From NCBI RefSeq assembly GCF_014203605.1, contig NZ_JACHJJ010000015.1:142146-206145 (forward strand): a stretch of DNA of 64,000 nucleotides, written 5' to 3'. Both the position numbers and the translations under genes were made by a program. Of this stretch, positions 45,019-53,119 are shown piece by piece. Each line of letters starts with the position of its first letter. Within the stretch, counting starts at the first letter, position 1. The stretch is from Thiemannella venezuelensis (GTDB lineage: Bacteria; Actinomycetota; Actinomycetes; Streptosporangiales; Streptosporangiaceae). The notes beneath the pieces are model-generated. The model had not been told where the DNA came from. It did no database searches and saw nothing but the letters and a program-made list of their open reading frames with translations.

Positions 45019-45903
45019 TCACTGTTGGATCATTCTGGCCGCGAGCCCGGCGAAGGCGTGGACCCTCGCGTTCTCGGCCGCGGTGCGCCAGGTCAGCACG
45101 GCGCGGGCCGCGGGCATGTCGATGATGGGCAGCCAGGTCACCCCCGGGTACCGGCGGAAGCGGGCGGTACCGCTGTCGGTGGGGAGCACGATCCGGCCGC
45201 GGGCGATGAGGTGGAGGGCCTCGCGGTAGGTGCCGTCCACCGTGATCCGGATGATGGGCCGGCCGCTCGGCGTGCGGGCGGGCCAGTAGGAGTCGTGGAG
45301 CGCCGAGGGGATGCCGGGGGGCATGGCGGGCAGGTGGTAGTCGGCCAGGTCCTCCAGCCTCGCCCGTCCGGCGGCGGCGAGCGGGTGGTCGTCGGCCACG
45401 GCGAGCAGCCGCTCGTAGGTTCCGATGGCGGGACCGACGGTGAGACCGGGCTCGTCGACGGGGAGCAGGGTGGCCTGGATGTCCACCTCGCCGCTCCACG
45501 CCCTGGTCAGCTCCGTCATCGTGACCTGCCGCAGGATGACGGAGCAGCCGGGGTGGGCGCGGCGGAAGGCGTCGGCGACGTCGGTGAGCGGGGCGCCGCC
45601 GAGGCTCGGCAGATATCCGACGCGCAGTTCACCGCCCATGGTCCTGGAGGTCGCTCGTGCTCTGGCCAGCGCGTCGTGCAGGCCGTCGTAGGCGGGCGCG
45701 GCGTCCTCGCGCAACCGCTCTCCCAGTGCGGTGAGCGCGACCCGCCTGCTGGTGCGTTCGAAGAGCGGTCCGCCGGCCCGCCGTTCCAGGGACCTGATGA
45801 GCTGGCTGACCCGTGACTGCGACACATGCAACCGCGTCGCGGTACGTCCGAAGTGCAGCTCTTCGGCCAGGGTGAGGAACGCCTCGATCTCGCCCAGCTC
45901 CAT
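45019..45903 (-). CDS. LysR-family transcriptional regulator
   Basis: A 294-residue LysR protein. The winged helix is at residues 1-60 (IEAFLTLAEELHFGRTATRL, VSQSRVSQLIRSLERR) and a periplasmic-binding-like effector domain follows from about residue 90. It is divergent from an amidohydrolase gene with a 70-bp gap and probably activates it. The ligand is unknown. ATG 45903 is the start. Confidence 0.9.
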   Translation of the reverse strand: MELGEIEAFLTLAEELHFGRTATRLHVSQSRVSQLIRSLERRAGGPLFERTSRRVALTALGERLREDAAPAYDGLHDALARARATSRTMGGELRVGYLPSLGGAPLTDVADAFRRAHPGCSVILRQVTMTELTRAWSGEVDIQATLLPVDEPGLTVGPAIGTYERLLAVADDHPLAAAGRARLEDLADYHLPAMPPGIPSALHDSYWPARTPSGRPIIRITVDGTYREALHLIARGRIVLPTDSGTARFRRYPGVTWLPIIDMPAARAVLTWRTAAENARVHAFAGLAARMIQQ

Positions 45904-45973
45904 GACGTCTCCGATCGATGAGCCTCAGTGCACGATAGCCGTCGTTTCCGGCGTTGATCGCTGGGAGGGGGCG

Positions 45974-46897
45974 GTGCACGGTGGATCCGTGATAGTCGAC
46001 GTCTGGGCCCAGCCCACCCTCGGAAGGCGCCCCGGCCGCCTGCCCGTGCCTGAGATCACCCGGCTGTTCGAGAAGTCGGGGAGCGCCGAGCTGATCGACA
46101 GGCCTGTCGATCCCGACGAGCTCGTCGAGCTGATGGACCGGGCCGCGGTGGACGTGCTGCTGCTGTCGGCGTGGCACCGGCCGGGCGGATGGGTGATCAG
46201 CAACGACGACGTGGCGGTCTTCGTCCGGGCCCATCCTGACCGGTTCGCGGGAGTGGCCTCGGTGGACCTGGCCGACCCGGTCGGGGCCGTCCGGGAGTTG
46301 CGCCGCGCGGTGGAGGAGCTCGGCTTCGTCGGGCTGCGGGTGGTCCCCTGGCTGTGGGAGCTGCCCCCCGACCACCGGCTCTACTATCCGCTCTACACCA
46401 CCTGTGTCGAGCTCGGCGTCCCGTTCTGCACCCAGGTCGGCCACACCGGCCCCCTGAAGCCTTCGGAGACCGGGCGGCCCGTGCCCTACCTGGACAGGGT
46501 GGCGCTGGACCTCCCCGAGCTGGTGATCGTCGGTGGCCACATCGGGCATCCGTGGACGGACGAGATGATCGGCGTCGCGTGGAAGCACGACAACGTCTAC
46601 ATCGACACCTCCGCGTACCTGCCCCGCTACTACCCGCCGCAGCTGGTGCACTTCATGAACACCTACGGCCGCGGGAAGGTCATGTTCGGCACCAACTGGC
46701 CGCAGCTTCCGCACGACCGCGCCCTCGCGCAGATCGAGCGGCTCGGTCTGACGGACGGCGCCCGGGCCGAATTCCTGGGAGGAACCGCCCGGCGCGTCTT
46801 CCGGCTGCCTGGCGGTCCGGCGACCGGGGCCTCGTCCGCTCGGACAGGTCCGGTGGAACCGGTGAGCACCTCTCGCCCGCCCGCTGAGCGCGACTGA
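45974..46897 (+). CDS. Amidohydrolase-family (ACMSD-like) TIM-barrel protein
   Basis: A 307-residue metal-dependent hydrolase or decarboxylase. The distal His/Asp ligands are seen in VIVGGHIGHPW and FGTNWPQLPHDRA. The N-terminal HXH of classic members is replaced by VDVWAQP, so metal binding may differ. It matches the gamma-resorcylate/ACMSD branch by the closing TARRVFRL. GTG 45974 has GGGAGGGGG upstream; GTG 45989 is possible. Its divergent LysR gene suggests inducible catabolism. The substrate is unknown. Confidence 0.82.
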   Translation: MHGGSVIVDVWAQPTLGRRPGRLPVPEITRLFEKSGSAELIDRPVDPDELVELMDRAAVDVLLLSAWHRPGGWVISNDDVAVFVRAHPDRFAGVASVDLADPVGAVRELRRAVEELGFVGLRVVPWLWELPPDHRLYYPLYTTCVELGVPFCTQVGHTGPLKPSETGRPVPYLDRVALDLPELVIVGGHIGHPWTDEMIGVAWKHDNVYIDTSAYLPRYYPPQLVHFMNTYGRGKVMFGTNWPQLPHDRALAQIERLGLTDGARAEFLGGTARRVFRLPGGPATGASSARTGPVEPVSTSRPPAERD

Positions 46898-46959
46898 TGC
46901 GGACCGGCCCGGACCGGGTGACGAACGAGCGGCAACGACCACAGGCGGGGCCGGACGCC

Positions 46960-47111
46960 GGTGGACGGACAGGGAGCGCAGTCGAAGATCATCGTCGGGG
47001 ACCTGCTCGGATCGCCCTGCAAGCGAGATGCCACTGGTTCGAACCCGGTAGCCCCACCAGCGAAAACACCCCGTTTCCGACCAAGGAAACGGGGCGTCGT
47101 GCCATCGGCCC
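46960..47111 (+). repeat. Diverged repeat copy B containing degenerate tRNA-Val 3' half
   Basis: This is the second copy of the 40372-40540 repeat. It keeps the order GGTGGACGG, tRNA-Val 3' remnant (47014-47057, anticodon-loop bases changed to CTGCAA and one acceptor base lost), hairpin and GGCGTCGTGCCAT. The rest of the 430-bp gap 46898-47327 holds no gene I can support. Confidence 0.7.
47069..47094. terminator. Hairpin in repeat copy B
   Basis: A 10-bp stem, CCCCGTTTCC / GGAAACGGGG, loop GACCAA. It is the counterpart of 40497-40524 with compensating changes that preserve pairing. Confidence 0.6.
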
Positions 47112-47327
47112 GCCGGAGGACCGGTCTTCCCGTGAACCCGCCGGCCAGCCGGCCGGCTCCCTGGCGGTCCTCGGGCTGCTGCTCCTGTACTGGTCGAGCT
47201 TCCCCATCCGAACCCGCTGGTTCCCGCAATCACGCCCCTGACCTGCATCGGCAGGCCAGGGGCTCCGTGCTTTCGGAGGCGTCGAGCGTTCTCGTCGTGC
47301 GAAGAGGGGTTTTCGGTGGTGCGCAGG

Positions 47328-47945
47328 CTACTTGCGCACCAGGTACCAGGCGCCGTTGGCGGACACGCTCACATATCGGGTGCCGGCGGGGATGGCGACC
47401 TTCCCGCTCACCTTGCCGATCTTGTTGACGAGCAGACTCGGGTTGCCCGTGCCCGGGAACGCGTACACCACGAAGTTGGCGTCGCCGGCGTGCCGGTACC
47501 GCATCGTCCGGAGGCCCTTCGTCGGCGCGGGCAGCTTCAAGACCCGGTCCCCGGACAGGCGGACGGTTGCGGTCTTCCACAGCGGCGCGGACGTGATCGG
47601 CTTGATTTCGATCTTCCAGTCTCCGTCCGCGTTGACCTCGAACGCTGAGGTCTTGTGCCATCCGTACAGGTTGTAGACGACGGTGCCGGAGTAGTCGCCG
47701 ATCCGGTTGACGTGCAGGTCGTTCTTGTCGCCGCCGGGCTTGAGCGACCAGACGGCGAAGTTCTGCTCGCCGGTATGGGTGATCTTCATGATGCCGCGGT
47801 CCTTGGTCGTCTTGACGCGGAACACGTCGTCACCCGACCCCTCGTGGACGGTCGCGGTCCTGGACGGCGCGGCCGCCGCCGGCGGGGCGGTGAGGAGCGT
47901 GGACGTGAGCAGGACCAGGCCGGTGAGCACGCGATGGATGCGCAT
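47328..47945 (-). CDS. Exported hypothetical protein
   Basis: A 205-residue secreted protein. It has a clear signal peptide (MRIHRVLTGLVLLTS, cleavage after PAAAA) and a beta-rich body with two similar halves: VFRVKTTKDRGIMKITHTGE and VLKLPAPTKGLRTMRYRHAG are both followed by a NFAVW/NFVVY strand, then a DLHVNRIG or SLLVNKIG strand. This suggests a duplicated beta-sandwich. There are no catalytic motifs and no Cys. A GGGAG site precedes ATG 47945; the frame continues upstream without support. Confidence 0.75.
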   Translation of the reverse strand: MRIHRVLTGLVLLTSTLLTAPPAAAAPSRTATVHEGSGDDVFRVKTTKDRGIMKITHTGEQNFAVWSLKPGGDKNDLHVNRIGDYSGTVVYNLYGWHKTSAFEVNADGDWKIEIKPITSAPLWKTATVRLSGDRVLKLPAPTKGLRTMRYRHAGDANFVVYAFPGTGNPSLLVNKIGKVSGKVAIPAGTRYVSVSANGAWYLVRK

Positions 47946-48395
47946 GGAGTGTCTCCCGAGACTAGGGGGCCGGACGGGAGGAAGACGCCTCACATGTGTG
48001 CTGGGTGCACAAGGCATAGCGGATCGGTAGAGCCGCTCACCTCGGGGGCGCGGATGTCGCCGCCGTCCTGCCGTCGGACGGCCAGGGGCCGGTCACCGGT
48101 CTTCACGGCGCCGGTACGGCGGGACCGTGCCGGTGGACCCGGCGGTGGACCCGGCGGTGGACCCGGCGGTGGACCCGGCGGTGGACCCGGCGGTGGACCC
48201 GGCGGTGGACCCGGCGGTGGCCCCGGGATGGAACGGGGGCGGAACGGGATGGAACACCTTGGCGGATGTCCCGCTTGTCAGCGCTTCTCCTGAAGGACGG
48301 ATTGGCGCGTTCCACACCCGGTGGTCTTCCACGGCGAGCGGACGGCGAGCGGATCCCGCGACGTCAAGGCGGCCCACGGTGAAGGAGAGACGGAG
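47946..48395. other. Intergenic region with minisatellite
   Basis: This 450-bp gap between divergent genes holds a 12-bp tandem repeat array (48133-48228) and no gene that I can support. The open frame across the array (repeating Val-Asp-Pro-Ala) is a product of the repeat. Promoters for both flanking genes should lie at its edges. Confidence 0.5.
48133..48228 (+). repeat. 12-bp tandem repeat (seven exact units plus one variant)
   Basis: The unit GTGGACCCGGCG occurs seven times without change (48133-48216), followed by a variant GTGGCCCCGGGA. No spacers separate the units. Copy number is likely variable among strains by slippage. Confidence 0.95.
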
Positions 48396-49829
48396 ATGAC
48401 TGCGGTCAATGTTCCCGGGAGGTCCGGGAGGCGGCTGAGCGCGTTCGCGATACCGCTGATCTGCACGGCGCAGCTGATGGCGACGCTGGACGTGACGATC
48501 GTCAATCTCGCCCTGCCCGCGATGCAGCGGGAGTTCGCCCTGTCCGACGCCGGGCTGGCCTGGGTGATCGACGCCTACACCCTGGCCTACGCCGGCCTGC
48601 TGCTCCTGGGCGGACGGGCCGGCGACCTGGTGGGGCACCGCCGTACGCTCATGATCGGGATCTCCGTGTTCGCGGCCTCCTCCCTGCTCGGCGGGTTCGC
48701 GTACGATCCCGGGCTGCTGCTCGCCGCGCGGGCCGGGCAGGGGGTCGGCGCGGCGCTCGCCACCCCGACGACCCTCTCTCTGATCACGACGCTCTTCCCT
48801 CCGGGGCCGGGCCGCACGAAGGCCATGGTCGCCTACGGGGCCATGGCGGGCCTCGGCATCACCATCGGGCTCGTCCTGGGCGGAGTCCTGACCGAGCTGG
48901 CCTCCTGGCGCTGGGTGTTCCTGGTGAACGTGCCGATAGGGGTCGTGCTGCTGGCCGCCGCGCCACGTGTGCTGCCCGAGTCGACCGGAGCGCGCCGCCG
49001 TCTCGACGTGCTGGGCGCCGCGGTGGGCACCGCCGCGCTGACCACCCTGGTGTACGGCGTGATCAGGGCCGGCATCGACGGCTGGGGGGACCTGGTCTCC
49101 ACCGTCGCCCTCGCCTCGGCCGTACTGCTGCTGGCGGTCTTCGCCCTGGTGGAGCGGGGGGCGGCCGAGCCGATGCTGCCGCTGAGGCTCCTGGCCCATC
49201 GCACCCGGCTGGGCGCCTGCCTCATCGCCGGACTGCTGTTCGCCTGCCTCTACCCGTCCTTCTTCTTCCTCAGCCGGGCGCTGCAGGACGTGCTCGGCCA
49301 GGAGCCGATCGAGGCGGGCCTCAGGTTCCTGCCGATCGGGCTCGGCGTGCTCGTCTTCGCGATCGTCACCCGGCGGCTCGTGCACGTCACCGGGGCACGG
49401 ACGCTGGTGCTCGGCGGCACCGCGGCGACCGCGGTCGCGGCGCTGTCCCTGGTGATGGTCGACGCCGGCAGTTCCTATCCCGCCCTGCTGCTGCCCGCCC
49501 TCATCGGCCTCGGCGCCGGGGTGGGCACGACGTTCGTGGCCAACGCCGCCTCGGCCATGACCGATGTCGCCGAGGCGGACGCCGGGATCGCGTCCGGGCT
49601 GCTCAGCACCTTCCAGGCGGTGGGCGGCACGATCGGCGTCGCCGTGCTGGCCGCCCTGGCGGCCTCGGCGACCAGGGCGGACCTGGCCGAGCGGGCCGCC
49701 TCCGCCGCGCCCTCGCCGGACGCGGCGCGGGAGGCGCTCGTCGCGGGATTCGGCCAGGGCTTCGCCGTCGCGGGCGGGCTGGCCGTACTCGCGCTCGTCG
49801 TCGCCGTGTGGACGGCCCCCAAGCGCTGA
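48396..49829 (+). CDS. DHA2-family MFS drug transporter
   Basis: A 477-residue multispanning protein of the major facilitator superfamily. It has motif A-like GGRAGDLVGHRR, the DHA2 signature LDVTIVNLALPAMQREF and an antiporter-type segment GLGITIGLVLGGVLTE. About 12-14 membrane segments are predicted. It exports drugs or metabolites by proton antiport. A good GGAG site precedes ATG 48396. The next gene (lipase-like) starts 65 bp downstream, and the two may share a transcript. Confidence 0.9.
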   Translation: MTAVNVPGRSGRRLSAFAIPLICTAQLMATLDVTIVNLALPAMQREFALSDAGLAWVIDAYTLAYAGLLLLGGRAGDLVGHRRTLMIGISVFAASSLLGGFAYDPGLLLAARAGQGVGAALATPTTLSLITTLFPPGPGRTKAMVAYGAMAGLGITIGLVLGGVLTELASWRWVFLVNVPIGVVLLAAAPRVLPESTGARRRLDVLGAAVGTAALTTLVYGVIRAGIDGWGDLVSTVALASAVLLLAVFALVERGAAEPMLPLRLLAHRTRLGACLIAGLLFACLYPSFFFLSRALQDVLGQEPIEAGLRFLPIGLGVLVFAIVTRRLVHVTGARTLVLGGTAATAVAALSLVMVDAGSSYPALLLPALIGLGAGVGTTFVANAASAMTDVAEADAGIASGLLSTFQAVGGTIGVAVLAALAASATRADLAERAASAAPSPDAAREALVAGFGQGFAVAGGLAVLALVVAVWTAPKR

Positions 49830-49894
49830 CCCGCGCCATCCCTCGGAAAACCAGCAGGAAAACCAGCCGGAGAACCTCCTCGAAAGGCCATGCC

Positions 49895-50974
49895 ATGTCT
49901 GTTCCTCCTCCCAGCGCCGATCCGTTCTACGCCTGGGACGACCGCGTCGGCCCTCCGGGCGGGCTTCTGCGCTCCCGCAAGGTCGAGATCAAGATCGATG
50001 CGGAGGCCGCCGCCTGGCAGGTGGTCTACGCCTCGACCGATTCGCGCGATCGGCCGGTCGCGGTCTCGGGAACGGTCCTCGTCCCCTCCGCGCCCTGGGC
50101 GGGTGCCGGCCCGCGGCCGATCCTCAGCTACGGGGTGGGCGTGCACGGCCTGGGCCGTGACGCCGCGCCGAGCCACCTGATGCGGTCGGGCAACGAGATG
50201 GAGACCGCGCTGATCGAGCTCGCGCTGGCCCGCGGCTGGGCCGTCGCCGTCACCGACGGCGAGGGCCTCGGGATGCCGGGCCCCCACACCTACGGCGCGG
50301 GCCGGTCGGGCGCCCACGCGATGCTGGACGCCGTCCGGGCGGCCACCGGGCTCGACGGGTGCCCGCCCGCGGGCGGGCCCGTGCTGGTCTGGGGCTACTC
50401 CGAAGGCGGGCGCTACGCCGCCTGGGCGGCGGAACTCCAGCCCTCCTACGCGCCGGACCTGGACCTGCGGGGCGTGGCCGCGGGCGGCGTCCCCTCCGAC
50501 CTGCGGGCGGTGGCGAAGGCGATCGACGGCGGACCGTTCTCCGGGCTCGGGCTCGCGGTCCTCGTCGGCCTGGCCCGCGCCCACCGGGACTCCGCCCTGG
50601 AGGCGATCCTCAGCGAGAGCGGGAGGGCGGCCGCCGCCCGGGCCGCGACCCTGGACGCCGCCGGCCTGATCGTCGACTTCCCCGAGCCCATGCACCACCA
50701 CACGGTCCGCGAGGAGCCCTGGGACGAGCCCGTCTGGCGGGATCTTCTCGACCGGGAGAGGAACGGCCGCCACCGGCCGGACGCGCCGGTCTACCTCTAC
50801 CACGTCCTCGGTGACCTGCTGGTCCCCACCGAGCTCGGGCGGCGGCTGTTCGCGGACTACGCCGCCCGGGGCGCCGATGTGACGTGGGCCGGGGTGCAGG
50901 CCGAGGAGCACCTCGCGGGCGCGTTCGCCGGAGCCCCGGACGCCGTCGAGTGGCTCGCCGGCCGGCTCGGCTGA
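49895..50974 (+). CDS. Lipase/esterase-like alpha/beta-hydrolase
   Basis: A 359-residue hydrolase resembling secretory lipases (LIP family). The nucleophile is in VWGYSEGGRYA, and an acid and His pair is expected near the C-terminus (VLGDLLVPTELG, EEHLAGAF). No signal peptide is seen, which is unusual for the family. AAAGG precedes ATG 49895. Just upstream the sequence has a short imperfect repeat of AAAACCAGC units. It follows the MFS gene. A small hairpin lies after the stop. Confidence 0.8.
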   Translation: MSVPPPSADPFYAWDDRVGPPGGLLRSRKVEIKIDAEAAAWQVVYASTDSRDRPVAVSGTVLVPSAPWAGAGPRPILSYGVGVHGLGRDAAPSHLMRSGNEMETALIELALARGWAVAVTDGEGLGMPGPHTYGAGRSGAHAMLDAVRAATGLDGCPPAGGPVLVWGYSEGGRYAAWAAELQPSYAPDLDLRGVAAGGVPSDLRAVAKAIDGGPFSGLGLAVLVGLARAHRDSALEAILSESGRAAAARAATLDAAGLIVDFPEPMHHHTVREEPWDEPVWRDLLDRERNGRHRPDAPVYLYHVLGDLLVPTELGRRLFADYAARGADVTWAGVQAEEHLAGAFAGAPDAVEWLAGRLG

Positions 50975-50993
50975 AGGTCTCCGCCACCGCTGT

Positions 50994-51017
50994 CCGTACG
51001 GCGTGCGAGCCGTACGG
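50994..51017 (+). terminator. Hairpin after the lipase-like gene
   Basis: A 9-bp stem, CCGTACGGC / GCCGTACGG, with loop GTGCGA. It shares its core with the palindrome at 36819-36852. Confidence 0.55.
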
Positions 51018-51036
51018 GACGTCGAAAGGAATGCGA

Positions 51037-51558
51037 GTGAACGACTACATCCCCACCGCCCACCAGGTGGTGGGCGGCAACGCGTACAAGCCCAGGACGC
51101 TGGCGACCGCCACCCTGGCCGTCGCCGCGGCCGCCGCGGCCATGCTGGCGTCGGCGGCGGTCTCCCTGGTGGCGGGCCGGAGCCTGCTCCGGGGCTACCT
51201 GCAGGAGGAACTCGGCGTCGAGGCCGGCTCGGCGGCTCTGGACCCCGTCGTGGAGACGGCGTTCGGCTCCCTCCAGGCGCGGGCGTACGCCTGGCTCTTC
51301 TTCGCGGTGGTGTTCGGCCTGCTCCTGGCGGCCGTCCGCGACGGCAGGACGTGGGCCCGGGTCGTGCTGAGCGTCGTCGCCCCCGTCGCCGTGCTCCTCG
51401 GGCTGCGGGACCTCACGGACATGGTGTCCCCGATCACCGGAGTCCTGGCGGCCCTGGCCGCCCTGGGTGCCCTGCTGGCCGTCGTGACGTGCTGGCTCCC
51501 CCCGACCAACCGCTATGTCAGGACGCGCAAGCAGCTGCGTCGCAACCAGCCTCGATGA
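51037..51558 (+). CDS. Hypothetical membrane protein
   Basis: A 173-residue protein with about four hydrophobic stretches (near residues 24-48, 86-104, 110-128 and 132-156) and a basic C-terminus (RYVRTRKQLRRNQPR). No family is recognised. GTG 51037 follows GAAAGGA with good spacing; ATG 51031 is immediately next to that site and less likely. It lies 14 bp upstream of the following secreted-protein gene and is cotranscribed with it. Confidence 0.7.
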   Translation: MNDYIPTAHQVVGGNAYKPRTLATATLAVAAAAAAMLASAAVSLVAGRSLLRGYLQEELGVEAGSAALDPVVETAFGSLQARAYAWLFFAVVFGLLLAAVRDGRTWARVVLSVVAPVAVLLGLRDLTDMVSPITGVLAALAALGALLAVVTCWLPPTNRYVRTRKQLRRNQPR

Positions 51559-51572
51559 ACACCGGAGGAACG

Positions 51573-52073
51573 ATGTCCACGATCAAGAGAATCACCCGCC
51601 TGGTCGCCGTGCTCGGCGCCGCCGCCGCGGCGGCCGCCGTGCTCACCCCCCCTGCCCAGGCCGACGACATACCCGGCAAGCTGACCGCCCACCTGCACAT
51701 CACCAGGACGGGCCCCGGCCTTTCGCAGTGCAAGCTCGTCACCCTCGCCAAGGTCGGGATGACGAACGCCCAGGCGCAGTATCTGGTCGGCAGCGGCGCG
51801 ACGGCCCGGATCGAGGTCTGGGGCGACGACCCCATCTACGACAACCGGCTGTACAAGGCGCCCAACGCGACCCTGAGCGCGGGGTCGGACCGGAACGGGG
51901 GCGGGCTCATCATCCTCTCCCACCCGACGCTCGACTGTAAGAAGTACCTCGACGAGGACGACGTGTACGAGGGCGACGAGGACGAGATCTACGTCAAGGT
52001 CGTCTTCGAGGCGCCCGGCTACTCCCGCATGACGAAGAACACGAACGTGGTGCAGACCAGTTTCGAGTCGTGA
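51573..52073 (+). CDS. Exported hypothetical protein
   Basis: A 166-residue secreted protein with a signal peptide (RLVAVLGAAAAAAAVLTPPA, cleavage after AQA) and a beta-rich mature part containing two Cys (SQCKLVTL, LDCKKYLDEDD) that may form a disulfide. The acidic stretch DEDDVYEGDEDEIYVKVVF might bind Ca2+. No family name is clear. GGAGG precedes ATG 51573. It follows the membrane protein gene by 14 bp, and a long terminator lies downstream. Confidence 0.75.
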   Translation: MSTIKRITRLVAVLGAAAAAAAVLTPPAQADDIPGKLTAHLHITRTGPGLSQCKLVTLAKVGMTNAQAQYLVGSGATARIEVWGDDPIYDNRLYKAPNATLSAGSDRNGGGLIILSHPTLDCKKYLDEDDVYEGDEDEIYVKVVFEAPGYSRMTKNTNVVQTSFES

Positions 52074-52111
52074 GGCCGGGCGGCCCGGGGAAGCGCGACC
52101 CCGGGCCTCCC

Positions 52112-52150
52112 GCGGAGCGGGGCGGCGGGCCTCCCGCCGCCCCGCTCCGC
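52112..52150. terminator. Bidirectional terminator
   Basis: An 18-bp perfect stem (GCGGAGCGGGGCGGCGGG and its complement) with a CCT loop lies between convergent genes. A second 9-bp hairpin (GGCCCGGGG / CCCCGGGCC) precedes it at 52082-52107. Confidence 0.75.
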
Positions 52151-52175
52151 CGGGACGCGCGGGCGGCCGGAGCGG

Positions 52176-53009
52176 TCACCCCCCGGTGAGCAGCCGGCGC
52201 AGGACCGCGGGGGTGTGGCCCAGGAAGTCGCGGACGGTCCGGGTGAGGTGGGCCTGGTCGGCGAAGCCGAGGTCGGCGGCCAGAGGTCCGAGGCGGGTCT
52301 CCCCGGCCTCCAGGCGGTCGAGCACCCGGCCCACGCGGACGCGGTTGCGGTAGCGGGTCAGGGAGACGCCCAGCTCCCGGGAGAAGGCCCGGCTCAGCCT
52401 GTACGGCGAGACGCCCAGCAACTCGGCGAGCGGGAACAGGCCCCCGGCGGCGGGGTGATCGTCGGCGATGGCCTCACGGGCCCGGACGACCAGGGCGCGA
52501 TCGTTGCGGGAGGGGCGGTCGTCCGCCGGGGTCCTGCCCGGCAGGACCTGGTCCAGCGCGGCCGCGACCAGGCACAGCAGCTCTTCCGCGAGGGCGTAGT
52601 CGTGGTCTCCGCTCCCGGGGCGGGCGGGGCCGTACCCCGTGGCCGCGAGGAAGCGGCGGTGGACGAGGTCGAGCCGGGCGTCCGTGTAGACCGCGGGGCG
52701 GGCCGGGCGCCCGCCGTCTCCGGCCAGGGTCCGCCACAACTCCGGGGTGATCCTCACCGAGGTGCACACGTCGCCGCCCGCAGGGTGGGAGAAGCGCTCC
52801 TCCTCGCCCGGGACGCCGAGGTAGGCGATGGTCGGATCGACGGTCTCGGCCAGCCCGTCGGCCATCCTGCGGAACCTGCCGCGGCTGACGAGCACCAGCC
52901 GGTAGTCGTCGTGCGTCTCGGCGCCGGACCATCCCGTGTGGTCGTCGCGGCAGGTCACCGCCGAGACCGTGAGACCGGGCCGGACCGCCAGTGCTACGGA
53001 TGTTCGCAC
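52176..53009 (-). CDS. AraC-family transcriptional regulator
   Basis: A 277-residue regulator. A cupin-type effector domain comes first (HDDYRLVLVSRGRF, AYLGVPGEEERFSHPAGG), then a C-terminal double helix-turn-helix (LAELLGVSPYRLSRAFSREL, LAADLGFADQAHLTR). GTG 53009 follows a TAACCT -10-like element by seven bases, so it may be leaderless; ATG 53051 gives a 291-residue version. It is divergent from the TPR protein gene at 53120. The regulated gene is not clear. Confidence 0.88.
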   Translation of the reverse strand: MRTSVALAVRPGLTVSAVTCRDDHTGWSGAETHDDYRLVLVSRGRFRRMADGLAETVDPTIAYLGVPGEEERFSHPAGGDVCTSVRITPELWRTLAGDGGRPARPAVYTDARLDLVHRRFLAATGYGPARPGSGDHDYALAEELLCLVAAALDQVLPGRTPADDRPSRNDRALVVRAREAIADDHPAAGGLFPLAELLGVSPYRLSRAFSRELGVSLTRYRNRVRVGRVLDRLEAGETRLGPLAADLGFADQAHLTRTVRDFLGHTPAVLRRLLTGG

Positions 53010-53119
53010 CCTGGCGAGGTTATGCGACGGATATGGCGGTTCGCCATGCAAGGATGTTCAAGAAAAATGCAACCGCCCGGTGGCAACCTGATCGCAGACC
53101 GATCCGAGGAGCCACCGAC

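Noticed and set aside
47014..47057. Second functional tRNA gene
   Set aside because: Only a decayed 3' half is present, with an altered anticodon loop and a missing acceptor base. There is no D-arm.
48133..48228. CRISPR array
   Set aside because: The units are contiguous 12-mers without spacers, and no cas gene is present.
48127..48399. Open frame with repeating VDPA residues
   Set aside because: The repeat of 12 bp is a multiple of three and keeps any frame open. There is no ribosome-binding site or conserved part.
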